A stretch of 64,000 nucleotides of DNA from the NCBI RefSeq assembly GCF_000620785.1, contig NZ_JIAI01000013.1, positions 124,001-188,000 of the forward strand, written 5' to 3'. Shown piece by piece: positions 44,619 through 53,648 of this stretch; the stretch's first letter is position 1, and every line of letters starts with the position of its first letter. The notes beneath the pieces are model-generated. The model made no database searches, was not told the DNA's origin, and saw only the letters and a list, made by a program, of their open reading frames with translations. The DNA is from Actinospineispora acaciae DSM 45401 (GTDB lineage Bacteria > Actinomycetota > Actinomycetes > Mycobacteriales > Pseudonocardiaceae). Made by a program: the position numbers and the translations under genes.

Positions 44619-46694
44619 CTACTCGTCGACGTTCGGGGTGTTCTTCGCCACCTGCATCAGGAACTCGATGTTGGTCCGGGTCTTGCGGAGCTGGGTGAGC
44701 ACCAGGTCGAGCGCCTGCTGGTCGTCCAGCGCGGCAAGCACGCGGCGGAGCTTGACGGTGACGGCCAGCTCGTCCGGAGCGAGCAGCAGCTCCTCCTTAC
44801 GGGTGCTGGAGGCGTCCACGTCGATGGCCGGGAAGATCCGCTTGTCGGCGATCCGCCGGTCCAGCTTGAGCTCGGCGTTGCCGGTGCCCTTGAACTCCTC
44901 GAAGATCACCGTGTCCATCGTCGACCCGGTCTCCACCAGCGCGGTGGCGAAGATGGTCAGCGAGCCGCCGTCCTCGATGTTGCGCGCCGCGCCCAGGAAC
45001 CGCTTCGGCGGGTACAGGGCGGTGGAGTCGACACCACCGGACAGGATCCGGCCGGATGCCGGGGCCGCCAGGTTGTAGGCCCGGCCCAGTCGGGTGATCG
45101 AGTCGAGCAGGACGACCACGTCGTGGCCCATCTCGACCAGTCGCTTGGCCCGTTCGATGGCCAGCTCGGCGACCGTGGTGTGGTCCGACGGCGGGCGGTC
45201 GAAGGTGGACGGGATGACCTCGCCCTTCACCGACCGCTGCATGTCGGTGACCTCTTCGGGGCGTTCGTCCACCAGCACCACCATCAGGTGGCACTCCGGG
45301 TTGTTGGTGGTGATCGCGTTCGCGATGGCCTGCAGGATCATCGTCTTGCCGGCCTTGGGCGGGGACACGATCAGCGCCCGCTGACCCTTGCCGACCGGCA
45401 TCACCAGGTCGATGACGCGGGTGGTCAGCTTGTGCGACTCGGTCTCCAGGCGCAGCCGCTCGTTCGGGTAGAGCGGGGTGAGCTTGGTGAACTCCGGGCG
45501 GTTCTTGGCCTGCTCGGGGTCCAGCCCGTTGATGGTGTCCACCCGGACCAGCGGGTTGAACTTCTGCCGCTGCTGCTCGCCCTCGCGCGGCTGGCGGACC
45601 ACGCCGGAGACGTTGTCGCCCCGGCGCAGGCCGTAGCGACGCACCATGGACAGCGAGACGTAGACGTCGTTCGGGCCGGACAGGTAGCCGGAGGTGCGGA
45701 CGAACGCGTAGTTGTCCAGCACGTCCAGGATCCCGGCGACCGGGAGCAGCACGTCGTCGTCGCGCAGCTCGGGCTCGGCGCTGCCGCCGCCTCCGCCGCC
45801 GTCGCGGCGGTCACGGCCACGGCGGTTGCGGTCCCGGAAACGACGGCCACGACGGCGCCCGCCGCCCTCCTCGTTGCCGCCGTCGTCGTCCCGGTCACGG
45901 TCTCGGTCGCGGCCGCCGCCATCGCGGTCGCGGTCACGGTCGCGGTTGTCCTGGCGGTTGCCGCGGTCACGATCGCGGTCGCGGCCACGGCCCTCGCCGG
46001 AGTCCTGGCCGCCGTTCTGGCCGTTGTCGGCCTTGGGTTCGGCGGCCGGAGTGGGCTCGGCCTTCGCCTCGTTGCCGGACGCGGCCGCCTTGACCTCGCC
46101 GGACCCCTCGGCGGAGGTGTCCGGGGCGCCGGCGGCGCGGGAGGCGGCCCTGCGACGGCGCGACGGCCTGGCCGAGGCCTGCTCGGTGGGAGCCTGGGCG
46201 GCGTCACCGGCGGGCTGGTTGTTCGCGCCGGCCGGTTCCGGCGCGGTGTTCGGCTTGGCCTCGGTGTTCGGCTTCGCGTCGGCGGCCGGTGTGGTCTCGG
46301 CGGCCGGCTTGGCCGATTCCGCGTCCGGACCCGGGTTCGCGCTCTGGCTCGGCGCGGGGGCGGCGTCGTTCTTGCTGGTCGCGCCGGCCTGTTCGGTCAG
46401 CGGCAGCTGGCCCTGGGCGTCCGAGGACGAACCGCCCGACGAGTTGGACTGCCGTTCCTTGATGGCCGCGATCAGGTCGCCCTTGCGCATGCCGGTGATG
46501 CCCGTGATGTTCAGCTCTCCGGCCAGCTGGCGAAGCTCGGCAAGGACCATCCCGGTCAGCCCGCCGCGCCGGCGGGTGGTGGTGCCATTGCCGGGGCCAC
46601 TGTCCGAGGCCGCCGTCCCAGATGCGGCGGATGCACCGGCCGATTCGGCGTCCTGCGCCGGCTGCTCGGTGCCGATGGTGTCGGTGTCGCTCAC
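44619..46694 (-). CDS. rho: Transcription termination factor Rho
   Basis: 691-residue RNA-dependent hexameric helicase, far longer than E. coli Rho (419). Rho_N helical domain MVLAELRQLAGELNITGITGMRKGDLIAAI near 50-80. Then an insertion of about 200 residues rich in Ala/Glu, becoming an Arg/Asp (RDRDRDR) and Gly tract. Next come the RNA-binding cold-shock-like domain (GILDVLDNYAFVRTSGYLSG) and the ATPase core with Walker A SPPKAGKTMILQAIA and Walker B VVVLLDSITRLGRAYN. Such insertions are normal for actinobacterial Rho. GTG at 46694 with GGAAGGA upstream. Confidence 0.95.
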   Translation of the reverse strand: MSDTDTIGTEQPAQDAESAGASAASGTAASDSGPGNGTTTRRRGGLTGMVLAELRQLAGELNITGITGMRKGDLIAAIKERQSNSSGGSSSDAQGQLPLTEQAGATSKNDAAPAPSQSANPGPDAESAKPAAETTPAADAKPNTEAKPNTAPEPAGANNQPAGDAAQAPTEQASARPSRRRRAASRAAGAPDTSAEGSGEVKAAASGNEAKAEPTPAAEPKADNGQNGGQDSGEGRGRDRDRDRGNRQDNRDRDRDRDGGGRDRDRDRDDDGGNEEGGGRRRGRRFRDRNRRGRDRRDGGGGGGSAEPELRDDDVLLPVAGILDVLDNYAFVRTSGYLSGPNDVYVSLSMVRRYGLRRGDNVSGVVRQPREGEQQRQKFNPLVRVDTINGLDPEQAKNRPEFTKLTPLYPNERLRLETESHKLTTRVIDLVMPVGKGQRALIVSPPKAGKTMILQAIANAITTNNPECHLMVVLVDERPEEVTDMQRSVKGEVIPSTFDRPPSDHTTVAELAIERAKRLVEMGHDVVVLLDSITRLGRAYNLAAPASGRILSGGVDSTALYPPKRFLGAARNIEDGGSLTIFATALVETGSTMDTVIFEEFKGTGNAELKLDRRIADKRIFPAIDVDASSTRKEELLLAPDELAVTVKLRRVLAALDDQQALDLVLTQLRKTRTNIEFLMQVAKNTPNVDE

Positions 46695-47027
46695 TCAGAT
46701 CCTTCCTAACCAACCGGCGCTCACGCGCTGATCAGCGGATTTGCCGTCCATGCGGTGTGCAGGACAACGTCGGTCGAAACGCGGTGGCGGTGCGGCACCG
46801 CTCGCGTCGACAGATACAACGGTGGACAACGACCAGGTCAATGATCATGTACCGGCAACCTCCGCGCCTTCACGCGGCCTACTCGGAAATGAGATCGAAA
46901 CCCGGTTTCAGCTCGGGAGTCTACCGGCGCGGATCACGCGCGGTCGTTGTACGCCGCCGAGAGTAGACAAAAGGTCGTCGCCCGGCAACAACGGGTACCG
47001 GCGTGCCACCCGGTCAGCCGACGCCGC
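46695..47027. other. rho leader and promoter region
   Basis: 333 bases without a plausible gene, downstream of thrB and upstream of rho. The long untranslated leader of rho fits the known autoregulation of rho in other bacteria. A candidate promoter is listed separately. Confidence 0.5.
46813..46841 (-). promoter_or_regulatory. Candidate sigma-70-type promoter of rho
   Basis: On the minus strand TTGACC (46841-46836), a 17-base spacer, and TGTATC (46818-46813). This would place the start near 46806, giving a leader of about 110 bases before the rho GTG. Confidence 0.4.
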
Positions 47028-47924
47028 TCACCCGAACCGGACCACGGCGCCACCCCGATCCACCTCCAACGGCGTCACCGTGAACGCCGGCCCTACCAGT
47101 TCGTTCGGCAGCTCGCCGTCGCTGGGCAGCGCCAGCACGGTGGGTCCGGCGCCGGAGATCACCGCCGGTACACCGTGCGCGCGCAACCGTTCCACCAGGT
47201 CGACGGAGTCCGGATAGGCCGGACGCCGGTAGGGCTGGTGCAACCTGTCCTCGGTGGCCGCCAGCAGCAGCTCCGGGCGGGTGGTGAACGCGCACACCGC
47301 CAGCGCGGTCCGGCTGGCGGTGAACGCGGCGTCGGCCAGCGTCACCCGCTCGGGCAACAGCCGCCGCGTGGTCGCGGTCGCCGACTCCTCGGACGTGATG
47401 AGCGCCACCGGCCGCAGCTTCTCGTGCGGCTCCAGCCGGGCTGCCCCGAAGCTGCCGCCGTTGTTCCAGGCCACCACGAAGCCGCCCATCAGGCTGGCCG
47501 CCGCGTTGTCGGCGTGGCCCTCCATGGACGCCGCGACCTGCAGCAACGCCTCCTGCTCCGCCTCCACGTCACGGCCGAGCAGCGCGGCGGCGGCCACCGC
47601 TCCGGCCACCGAGGCGGCCGCCGAGGAGCCCAGGCCGCGCCCGTGCGGCACCTGGTTGTGACAGCGCAGTCGCAGCCCGGAGGGTGTCTCGCCGAACGCG
47701 TCGAAGGCCGCCCGCATGGCCCGTACCACCAGGTGCCCCTCGTCCAACGGCACGCCGTCGGCGCCCTCGCCGTGCACCTCGACGACCAGGCCGTCGTCCG
47801 CGGTACAGGCCCAGACCTCGTCGTAGCGCGACAGCGCCAGCCCGAGCGTGTCGAACCCCGGCCCCAGGTTCGCCGACGACGCCGGCACCCGCACGCAGAT
47901 CTCCCGATGCGCGCTCATGCTCAT
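47028..47924 (-). CDS. thrB: Homoserine kinase
   Basis: 298-residue GHMP kinase making O-phosphohomoserine. VRVPASSANLGPGFDTLGLAL, the GHMP loop VPHGRGLGSSAAASVAGAVAAA, and VISGAGPTVLALP are intact. ATG 47924 overlaps the thrC stop (ATGA). Last gene of the lysA-hom-thrC-thrB unit. Confidence 0.94.
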   Translation of the reverse strand: MSMSAHREICVRVPASSANLGPGFDTLGLALSRYDEVWACTADDGLVVEVHGEGADGVPLDEGHLVVRAMRAAFDAFGETPSGLRLRCHNQVPHGRGLGSSAAASVAGAVAAAALLGRDVEAEQEALLQVAASMEGHADNAAASLMGGFVVAWNNGGSFGAARLEPHEKLRPVALITSEESATATTRRLLPERVTLADAAFTASRTALAVCAFTTRPELLLAATEDRLHQPYRRPAYPDSVDLVERLRAHGVPAVISGAGPTVLALPSDGELPNELVGPAFTVTPLEVDRGGAVVRFG

Positions 47925-49027
47925 GCCAGGCCGAGAGCGCTGGCGACCGCGCCCGCGGACGCCGGCACCACCACGGGCTCCTCGGCGGCCAGCAGCGCGG
48001 TGTCCGGGTCCTTGAGGCCGTGCCCGGTGACGGTGCACACCACCGTGCCCCCGGCCGGCAGCTTCCCGGCCGCCGCGACCTGCAACAACCCGGCCACGCT
48101 CGCCGCCGAGGCCGGCTCCACGAACACCGCCTCGCGCGCGGCCAGCAGCCGGTACGCGGCCAGGATCTCGTCGTCGGTGACCGCGGCGAACAGGCCGCCG
48201 GACTCGTCACGGGCGGTCACCGCGCCGGCCCAGGACGCGGGCGCGCCGATCCGGATGGCGGTGGCGATGGTCTCCGGTTCGCGCACCGGCTCGCCGTGCA
48301 CCAGCGGCGCCGCCCCGGCCGCCTGGAACCCGAACATCTTCGGCGGCTCCGGGACCAGGCCGTCGGCGTGGTACGCCTTGTAGCCGGCCCAGTACGCGGT
48401 GATGTTGCCGGCGTTGCCCACCGGCAGGCAGTGCACGTCCGGCGCCCGGCCCAGCGCGTCACAGATCTCGTACGCCGCACTGGCCTGGCCGGCGATCCGC
48501 ACCGGGTTCACCGAGTTCACCAGGGTGGCCACCGGATAGTCGATCGCCGTCTTGCGGGCCAGCTCCAGGCAGTCGTCGAAGTTGCCGTCGATCTGCAGGA
48601 TCTTCGCCCCGTGCGCCACCGCCTGCGCCAGCTTGCCCAGCGCGATCTTGCCCCGGGGCACCAGGACGGCGCAGGTCAGCCCGGCGCGGGCGGCGTAGGC
48701 GGCGGCCGAGGCGGAGGTGTTGCCGGTGGACGCGCAGAGCACGCCCAGCGCGCCGGAGGCCAGCGCGGCGGTCACCGCGACCGTCATCCCCCGGTCCTTG
48801 AACGAACCCGTCGGGTTCGCCCCGTCCACCTTGAGATAGACCTCACCCCCGACCCGGTCGGACAGCTGGGGCGCCGGCAACAGCGGCGTGCCGCCCTCGC
48901 CGAGGGTCACCACCGTCCAGTCCGGCTCCACCGGCATCCGGTCCCGGTAGGCCTCGATCACGCCGGGCCAGCTCGGCATCCGGCCAGATAGCGCACCGGA
49001 CCGCGCGCCCAGTGCTCCCGCCTGCAT
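47921..49027 (-). CDS. thrC: Threonine synthase
   Basis: 368-residue PLP enzyme. Schiff-base Lys in NPTGSFKDRGMTVAVT, CASTGNTSASAAAYAARAG, and glycine loop PVGNAGNITAYWAGY. ATG 49027 overlaps the hom stop (ATGA) and has GGGAG 7 bases upstream inside hom. Confidence 0.94.
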   Translation of the reverse strand: MQAGALGARSGALSGRMPSWPGVIEAYRDRMPVEPDWTVVTLGEGGTPLLPAPQLSDRVGGEVYLKVDGANPTGSFKDRGMTVAVTAALASGALGVLCASTGNTSASAAAYAARAGLTCAVLVPRGKIALGKLAQAVAHGAKILQIDGNFDDCLELARKTAIDYPVATLVNSVNPVRIAGQASAAYEICDALGRAPDVHCLPVGNAGNITAYWAGYKAYHADGLVPEPPKMFGFQAAGAAPLVHGEPVREPETIATAIRIGAPASWAGAVTARDESGGLFAAVTDDEILAAYRLLAAREAVFVEPASAASVAGLLQVAAAGKLPAGGTVVCTVTGHGLKDPDTALLAAEEPVVVPASAGAVASALGLA

Positions 49028-50412
49028 CACGACACTCCCAAAGCGCTCACCGGTCGGCCCAAGTTTTCCACCCGCAACACCCGGTCGACGCCGAGGACCT
49101 CGTCCAGCTCGCCGAGCGCGGCCACGGTAGCCGCCAGCGCGGCGTCCGGCGCGGTGTGGGTGACGATGACCAGCCTGGCACCGCCGTCCGCCTCGGCGTC
49201 GCGGGCGGTCTCCTGGCGCACGGTGGCGATGCTCACCTCGTGCCGGGCGAACAGCCCCGCGATGGTGGCCAGCACCCCGGCGCGGTCGTGGACGTCCAGG
49301 CTGATGTGATACCGGGTAGGGGTATGGCCGACGGGCTGGACGGGCAGGCTCGCGTGCGCGGACTCCCTCGGCCCGCGCCCACCCGCGACCCGGTTGCGGG
49401 CCACCGCTACCAGGTCGCCGAGGATGGCGCTCGCGGTCGGCGCGCCGCCGGCGCCCTGGCCGTAGAACATCAGCTGGCCGGCCGCCTCGGCCTCCACGAA
49501 CACCGCGTTGTACGCCCCGTCCACCGAGGCCAGCGGGTGGCCGAGCGGGATCATCGCGGGGTAGACCCTGGCGGACACCACGTCGCCGGTGGTGCCGGGC
49601 ACCCGCTCGCAGATGGCCAGCAGCTTGACGGTGCACCCGACCGCCTCGGCGGCGGCGATGTCCGCGGCGGTGACCGCGCTGATCCCCTCGCAGTAGACGT
49701 CCGCGGCGGTGACCCGGGTGTGGAACGCCAGCGAGGCCAGGATGGCCGCCTTGGCCTGCGCGTCGTAGCCGTCCACGTCCGCGCTCGGGTCCGCCTCGGC
49801 GTAGCCCAGCTCGGTGGCCTCGTCCAGCGCCTCCCGGTAGCCGGTGCCGGCCGAGGCCATCGCGGACAGGATGAAGTTCGTGGTGCCGTTCACGATGCCG
49901 GCCACCCGGGTGATCTTGTCCCCGGCCAGCGACTCGCGCAGCGGGCGCAGCAGCGGGATGGCGCCGGCCACCGAGGCCTCGTAGTAGAGGTCGGCGCCGG
50001 ACGCGTCGGCCGCCTCGGCCAGCGACGCGCCGTCCTCGGCCAGCAGCGCCTTGTTCGCGGTGACCACGCCCCGGCCGGCCTTGAGCGCGTCCAGCAGCAG
50101 GCCCCGGGCCGGGTCGATGCCGCCGATCACCTCCACCACGACGTCCACGTCCGGCCGGTTGACCAGCGCGGACGCGTCGGTGGTGAGCAGTTCTTCGGGT
50201 ACGTCCGGGTGCTTGTGCGGCCGGCGCACCGCGACCCCGACCAGCTCCACCGGCGCGCCCACCCTGGCGGCCAGCTCGCCGGCCTGCTCGTCCAGCAGCC
50301 GCATCACCTCGCGCCCGACAGTCCCGCAGCCCAGCAGCGCCACCCGCACCGGTTGGACCCGTATTGCTTCCCCGGGGGCTACTGCTTCATCCACCACCTC
50401 CCCAGCCACCAC
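49027..50412 (-). CDS. hom: Homoserine dehydrogenase
   Basis: 461-residue enzyme reducing aspartate semialdehyde. NAD fold VALLGCGTVGREVMRLL, catalytic VNGTTNFILSAM and ELGYAEADPSADVDGYDAQAKAAILASL, plus a C-terminal ACT domain (HISLDVHDRAGVLATIAGLFARHEVSI), which predicts feedback control by threonine. GTG 50412 follows the lysA stop directly; GGAGGT inside the lysA 3' end is its ribosome site. Confidence 0.94.
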   Translation of the reverse strand: MVAGEVVDEAVAPGEAIRVQPVRVALLGCGTVGREVMRLLDEQAGELAARVGAPVELVGVAVRRPHKHPDVPEELLTTDASALVNRPDVDVVVEVIGGIDPARGLLLDALKAGRGVVTANKALLAEDGASLAEAADASGADLYYEASVAGAIPLLRPLRESLAGDKITRVAGIVNGTTNFILSAMASAGTGYREALDEATELGYAEADPSADVDGYDAQAKAAILASLAFHTRVTAADVYCEGISAVTAADIAAAEAVGCTVKLLAICERVPGTTGDVVSARVYPAMIPLGHPLASVDGAYNAVFVEAEAAGQLMFYGQGAGGAPTASAILGDLVAVARNRVAGGRGPRESAHASLPVQPVGHTPTRYHISLDVHDRAGVLATIAGLFARHEVSIATVRQETARDAEADGGARLVIVTHTAPDAALAATVAALGELDEVLGVDRVLRVENLGRPVSALGVS

Positions 50413-51864
50413 TTAAGACACCTCCAGGCGGAACAGGTCGTCCTCGGTCTCCCGGCGCAGCAGCGGCCGGTGCGCGCCGTCACGGACGGCCACTACAGCG
50501 GGCCGGGGCAGCCGGTTGTACGAGCTGGCCATCGCGTAGCAGTACGCGCCGGTCGCGGCCACCGCGAGCAGGTCGCCGGGGGCCAGGTCGGCGGGCAGCC
50601 AGCAGTCCCTGACCACCACGTCGCCGGCCTCGCAGTGCTTGCCCACCACCCGGGACAGCGCGGCCGGCAGCGAGCCCTCGGCGCCGGCGCGCGACACCAG
50701 CCGGCAGTCGTAGCGGGCGTCGTAGAGCGCGGTGCGGATGTTGTCGCTCATCCCGCCGTCCACGCTCACGTAGCGCCGCCGCGCCCCGCCGTCCAGCTCG
50801 ACGTCCTTGAGCGTGCCCACCTGGTACACCGTCACGGTGCCCGGCCCCGCGATGGCCCGGCCCGGCTCGACGACCAGCTTCGGCGGCTCGATGCCCTCGT
50901 TCGCGCACTCCTTCTCCACGATGGCGCGCAGCTCCTCGGCCAGCGCCTCCGGGGCCGGCGGGTCGTCCTCGGGCAGGTACGCGATGCCCAGGCCACCACC
51001 CAGGTCCAGCGTGGTCAGCGAGCCCAGCGCGTTGGCGCCGTGCTCCTCGTGCAGCTCCGCGAGCAGCCTGACCACCCGGTGCGCGGCCACCTCGAAGCCG
51101 TCCGCGTCGAAGATCTGCGAGCCGATGTGGCTGTGCAGCCCGACCAGCTCCAGTCCTTTGGACTTGAGCACCCGGCGCACCGCCTCGGCCGCGTCCGAGT
51201 CCGACCTGCCCTTGCGGCCGGCGATGGAGAACCCGAACTTCTGGTCCTCGTGCGCGGTGGCGATGAACTCGTGGGTGTGCGCCTCCACGCCGACGGTGAC
51301 GCGCACCATCACCGGCTGGCGCACGCCCCGGTCGCGGGCGATCTGGTCCAGCCGGGCGATCTCGTAGAACGAGTCCAGCACCACCGTGCCGACGCCCGCC
51401 TCCACGCCCGCGGCCAGCTCCTCGCCGGACTTGTTGTTGCCGTGCATGGCGATCCGCCCGGCCGGGAAGCCGGCGCGCAGCGCGATGGCCAGCTCGCCGC
51501 CGCTGCACACGTCGAGGGACAGCCCCTCCTCGGCCAGCCAGCGCGCCACCTCGGTGCACAGGAACGCCTTCGCCGCGTAGTGCACGGCGCCCGGCTCGCC
51601 GTAGGCGGCGGCGAAGTCCCGGCAGCGCGAGCGGAAGTCGTCCTCGTCCAGCACGAACAGCGGGGTGCCGTAGGTGTGCGCCAGCTCGCGGACGTCCACC
51701 CCGGCGACCTCCAGGGCGCCGTCGGTCGGGCGGCGGCGGGCGTTGCGCGGCCACACCGAGGCGGCCAACCGGTCCAGCGCGGCCAGGTCCGGCGGCGGCG
51801 GGCCGGCGTTCTCGTGGGCGAACAGGACGTCGGCGTGCCGGGGCCCGGCGGGATGCGCCCTCAC
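50413..51864 (-). CDS. lysA: Diaminopimelate decarboxylase
   Basis: 483-residue alanine-racemase-fold PLP enzyme making L-lysine. PLP Lys in VHYAAKAFLC, HGNNKSGEEL, LHSHIGSQIFD, DLGGGLGIAY, EPGRAIAGPG, and DCWLPADLAPGD motifs. GTG 51864 overlaps the nrtL stop (GTGA), giving translational coupling. Confidence 0.94.
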   Translation of the reverse strand: MRAHPAGPRHADVLFAHENAGPPPPDLAALDRLAASVWPRNARRRPTDGALEVAGVDVRELAHTYGTPLFVLDEDDFRSRCRDFAAAYGEPGAVHYAAKAFLCTEVARWLAEEGLSLDVCSGGELAIALRAGFPAGRIAMHGNNKSGEELAAGVEAGVGTVVLDSFYEIARLDQIARDRGVRQPVMVRVTVGVEAHTHEFIATAHEDQKFGFSIAGRKGRSDSDAAEAVRRVLKSKGLELVGLHSHIGSQIFDADGFEVAAHRVVRLLAELHEEHGANALGSLTTLDLGGGLGIAYLPEDDPPAPEALAEELRAIVEKECANEGIEPPKLVVEPGRAIAGPGTVTVYQVGTLKDVELDGGARRRYVSVDGGMSDNIRTALYDARYDCRLVSRAGAEGSLPAALSRVVGKHCEAGDVVVRDCWLPADLAPGDLLAVAATGAYCYAMASSYNRLPRPAVVAVRDGAHRPLLRRETEDDLFRLEVS

Positions 51865-52721
51865 ATCCGCTCCGGTGCGTCGACGCCGAGCAGGTCCAGG
51901 CCGTTGCGGAGCACCTGGCGGGCGGCTTTGGCGAGGGCCAGCCGTGCGCGGTGCCGTTCGGTGGCCGGGGCGTCGCCCATCGGCAGCACCGGGCAGGTCC
52001 GCTCGAACTCGCCGACCGCGACGGCCAGCCGCTCCAGATACCGGGTCACCCGGTCCGGCTCGCACCGCGCCACGGCCTCGAACTCACCGAGCGTGCCGAT
52101 CAACGCCGTCTCGGCGGGGCCGGTGAGCAGCCCGTACTCCTCACCGCCCGTGACCCCGAGCTCCCGCGCCCACCGGGCCAGCGCGCACATCCTGGCGTGC
52201 GCGAACCGCACCAGGAACGCCGGGTTCTCCTCGACCCGCCGTGCCAGCACACCCGGCTCGGGCCTGGTCGACCGCAGCAGCGCGTACCTCGCCACGTCCG
52301 GCCCGACCCGCTCCGCCAGCGTCTCGTACGCGTCGTCGTCCACGACGTGGTGGACGACGTGGCGATCCGGCCGCCCGTACCCGTCCCCCGCCGCGAGCAC
52401 CTCGCCGATCAGCTCGCCGCGCGCCGCCGCCGCCAGCCGCAGGTTGACGAACCCGGCGCCGGCCACCTCGGCGGAGGCGATCTCGTCGCGGCCGGACAGC
52501 GCGGCGGCGAGGTCGGCGGCGAGCGCACGCGCGGGCAGGTCCAGCGCGGACCCGGCCCGCAGCGCCACGCTGGTGGCGTACTCGCCGCGCGCCGGATCCT
52601 TCGGGCGGGCGATCGGGGCCGTCCAGTCGATCGTCCGCAGCGTCGCGGTGTCGACACCGTGGCCGGTCAGAACGTCGGTCGCGGCGGCACGTATCAGCGC
52701 GGTGAGCTGGACGGGGTTCAC
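51861..52721 (-). CDS. nrtL: ArgS-related anticodon-binding protein NrtL
   Basis: 286-residue arginyl-tRNA synthetase paralogue without a catalytic core. Residues about 1-95 resemble the ArgS N-terminal additional domain (LRTIDWTAPIARPKDPARGEYATSVALRAG, VAGAGFVNLRL). The second half is a DALR anticodon-binding domain (RVEENPAFLVRFAHARMCALARWARE through LAKAARQVLRNGLDLLGVDAPERM). No HIGH or KMSK motif and no Rossmann fold between them. In many actinobacteria this gene sits where mycobacteria have argS, before lysA. GTG 52721. Function unknown; tRNA binding is an inference. Confidence 0.88.
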   Translation of the reverse strand: MNPVQLTALIRAAATDVLTGHGVDTATLRTIDWTAPIARPKDPARGEYATSVALRAGSALDLPARALAADLAAALSGRDEIASAEVAGAGFVNLRLAAAARGELIGEVLAAGDGYGRPDRHVVHHVVDDDAYETLAERVGPDVARYALLRSTRPEPGVLARRVEENPAFLVRFAHARMCALARWARELGVTGGEEYGLLTGPAETALIGTLGEFEAVARCEPDRVTRYLERLAVAVGEFERTCPVLPMGDAPATERHRARLALAKAARQVLRNGLDLLGVDAPERM

Positions 52722-52850
52722 CCGGCGAATTCTAGTGCGCACCCCCGGCCGCCCCCTCACGCTGATCACCGGTGGCTCTGCTCACGAAGAATTGAACCGC
52801 CGCTCCTAGACTGGCTGCCAACCCCGCCCCTCGACCTCCGGGAATGGTTC

Positions 52851-53648
52851 ATGGCCAGCGGTAGGACCAGTAAGGCCGCACGGCGCAAGCGCCCACCGTC
52901 GGCAAGCGCCCGAGCGACGCCGTGGGGCACGATCGCCGCCGCCATGGTCGTGGTGCTCTTCGCCGGCGCGGTGCTCGGCTACGTCTTCTTCCAGAGCCAG
53001 GAGCAGCAGGGACGCAAGGACGCCGCCGCCGCGTACACCCCCTCGGAGACGAACAAGGACCCGTCCAAGGCGATCCCGGGCGTCGCGACCGCCACCTTCC
53101 CGGCCGGCCAGCACATCAACCCGACCGACCGGGTCGCCTACACCCACTTCCCGCCGATGGGCGGCGCGCACGACTTCGCCTGGGCGGCCTGCACCGGCGT
53201 GGTCTACCCCAAGGCGGTGCGCAACGAGAACATGGTGCACTCCCTGGAGCACGGCGCGGTGTGGATCGCCTACGACCCCGCCCGGATCACCGGTGACGCG
53301 GTAGACACGCTGCGCAAGCGGGTGTCCAACCAGCCGTACACGATGATGTCCCCCTACCCCGGCCTCGACCAGCCCATCTCGCTGCAGTCCTGGGGCCACC
53401 AGCTCAAGCTCGCCGACGCCAACGACCCGCGCATCGACCAGTTCATCCAGTCGCTGCGCCGCAACCAGTACACCTACCCCGAGGTCGGCGCCAGCTGCTC
53501 GGCCCTGGGTCCCGGCCAGTTCGACGAGGACAACCCGCCCGCGTTCAACCCCGTCCCGCCGGGCCCCGGCGCCCGCCCCGAGGTCGACAACGGCGCCCCC
53601 GCCGGCGACGAACGGCTCAGCAACCCGTCCACCGGCGGCGCCGGATGA
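52851..53648 (+). CDS. DUF3105 membrane-anchored protein
   Basis: 265-residue protein with a basic cytoplasmic N-terminus, one membrane helix (TIAAAMVVVLFAGAVLGYVFF, residues about 27-47), and an extracytoplasmic DUF3105 domain: HFPPMGGAHDFAWAACTGVVYPKAVRNENMVHSLEHGAVWIAYDP, with conserved His and Cys residues. Translationally coupled to the DUF305 gene; the two families often co-occur. Function unknown; a metal- or redox-related envelope role is possible. Confidence 0.88.
   Translation: MASGRTSKAARRKRPPSASARATPWGTIAAAMVVVLFAGAVLGYVFFQSQEQQGRKDAAAAYTPSETNKDPSKAIPGVATATFPAGQHINPTDRVAYTHFPPMGGAHDFAWAACTGVVYPKAVRNENMVHSLEHGAVWIAYDPARITGDAVDTLRKRVSNQPYTMMSPYPGLDQPISLQSWGHQLKLADANDPRIDQFIQSLRRNQYTYPEVGASCSALGPGQFDEDNPPAFNPVPPGPGARPEVDNGAPAGDERLSNPSTGGAG

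Noticed and set aside
44604..46709. 701-residue open frame on the plus strand opposite rho
   Set aside because: Mirror image of the repetitive Arg/Asp and Ala/Glu coding of rho; it has low-complexity Val/Ala repeats and no recognisable domain, and the rho frame carries all motifs.
49012..52809. Very long plus-strand frame opposite hom, lysA and nrtL
   Set aside because: High GC removes stop codons on the antisense strand; composition is Arg/His/Val-rich with no domain, while the minus strand encodes known enzymes.
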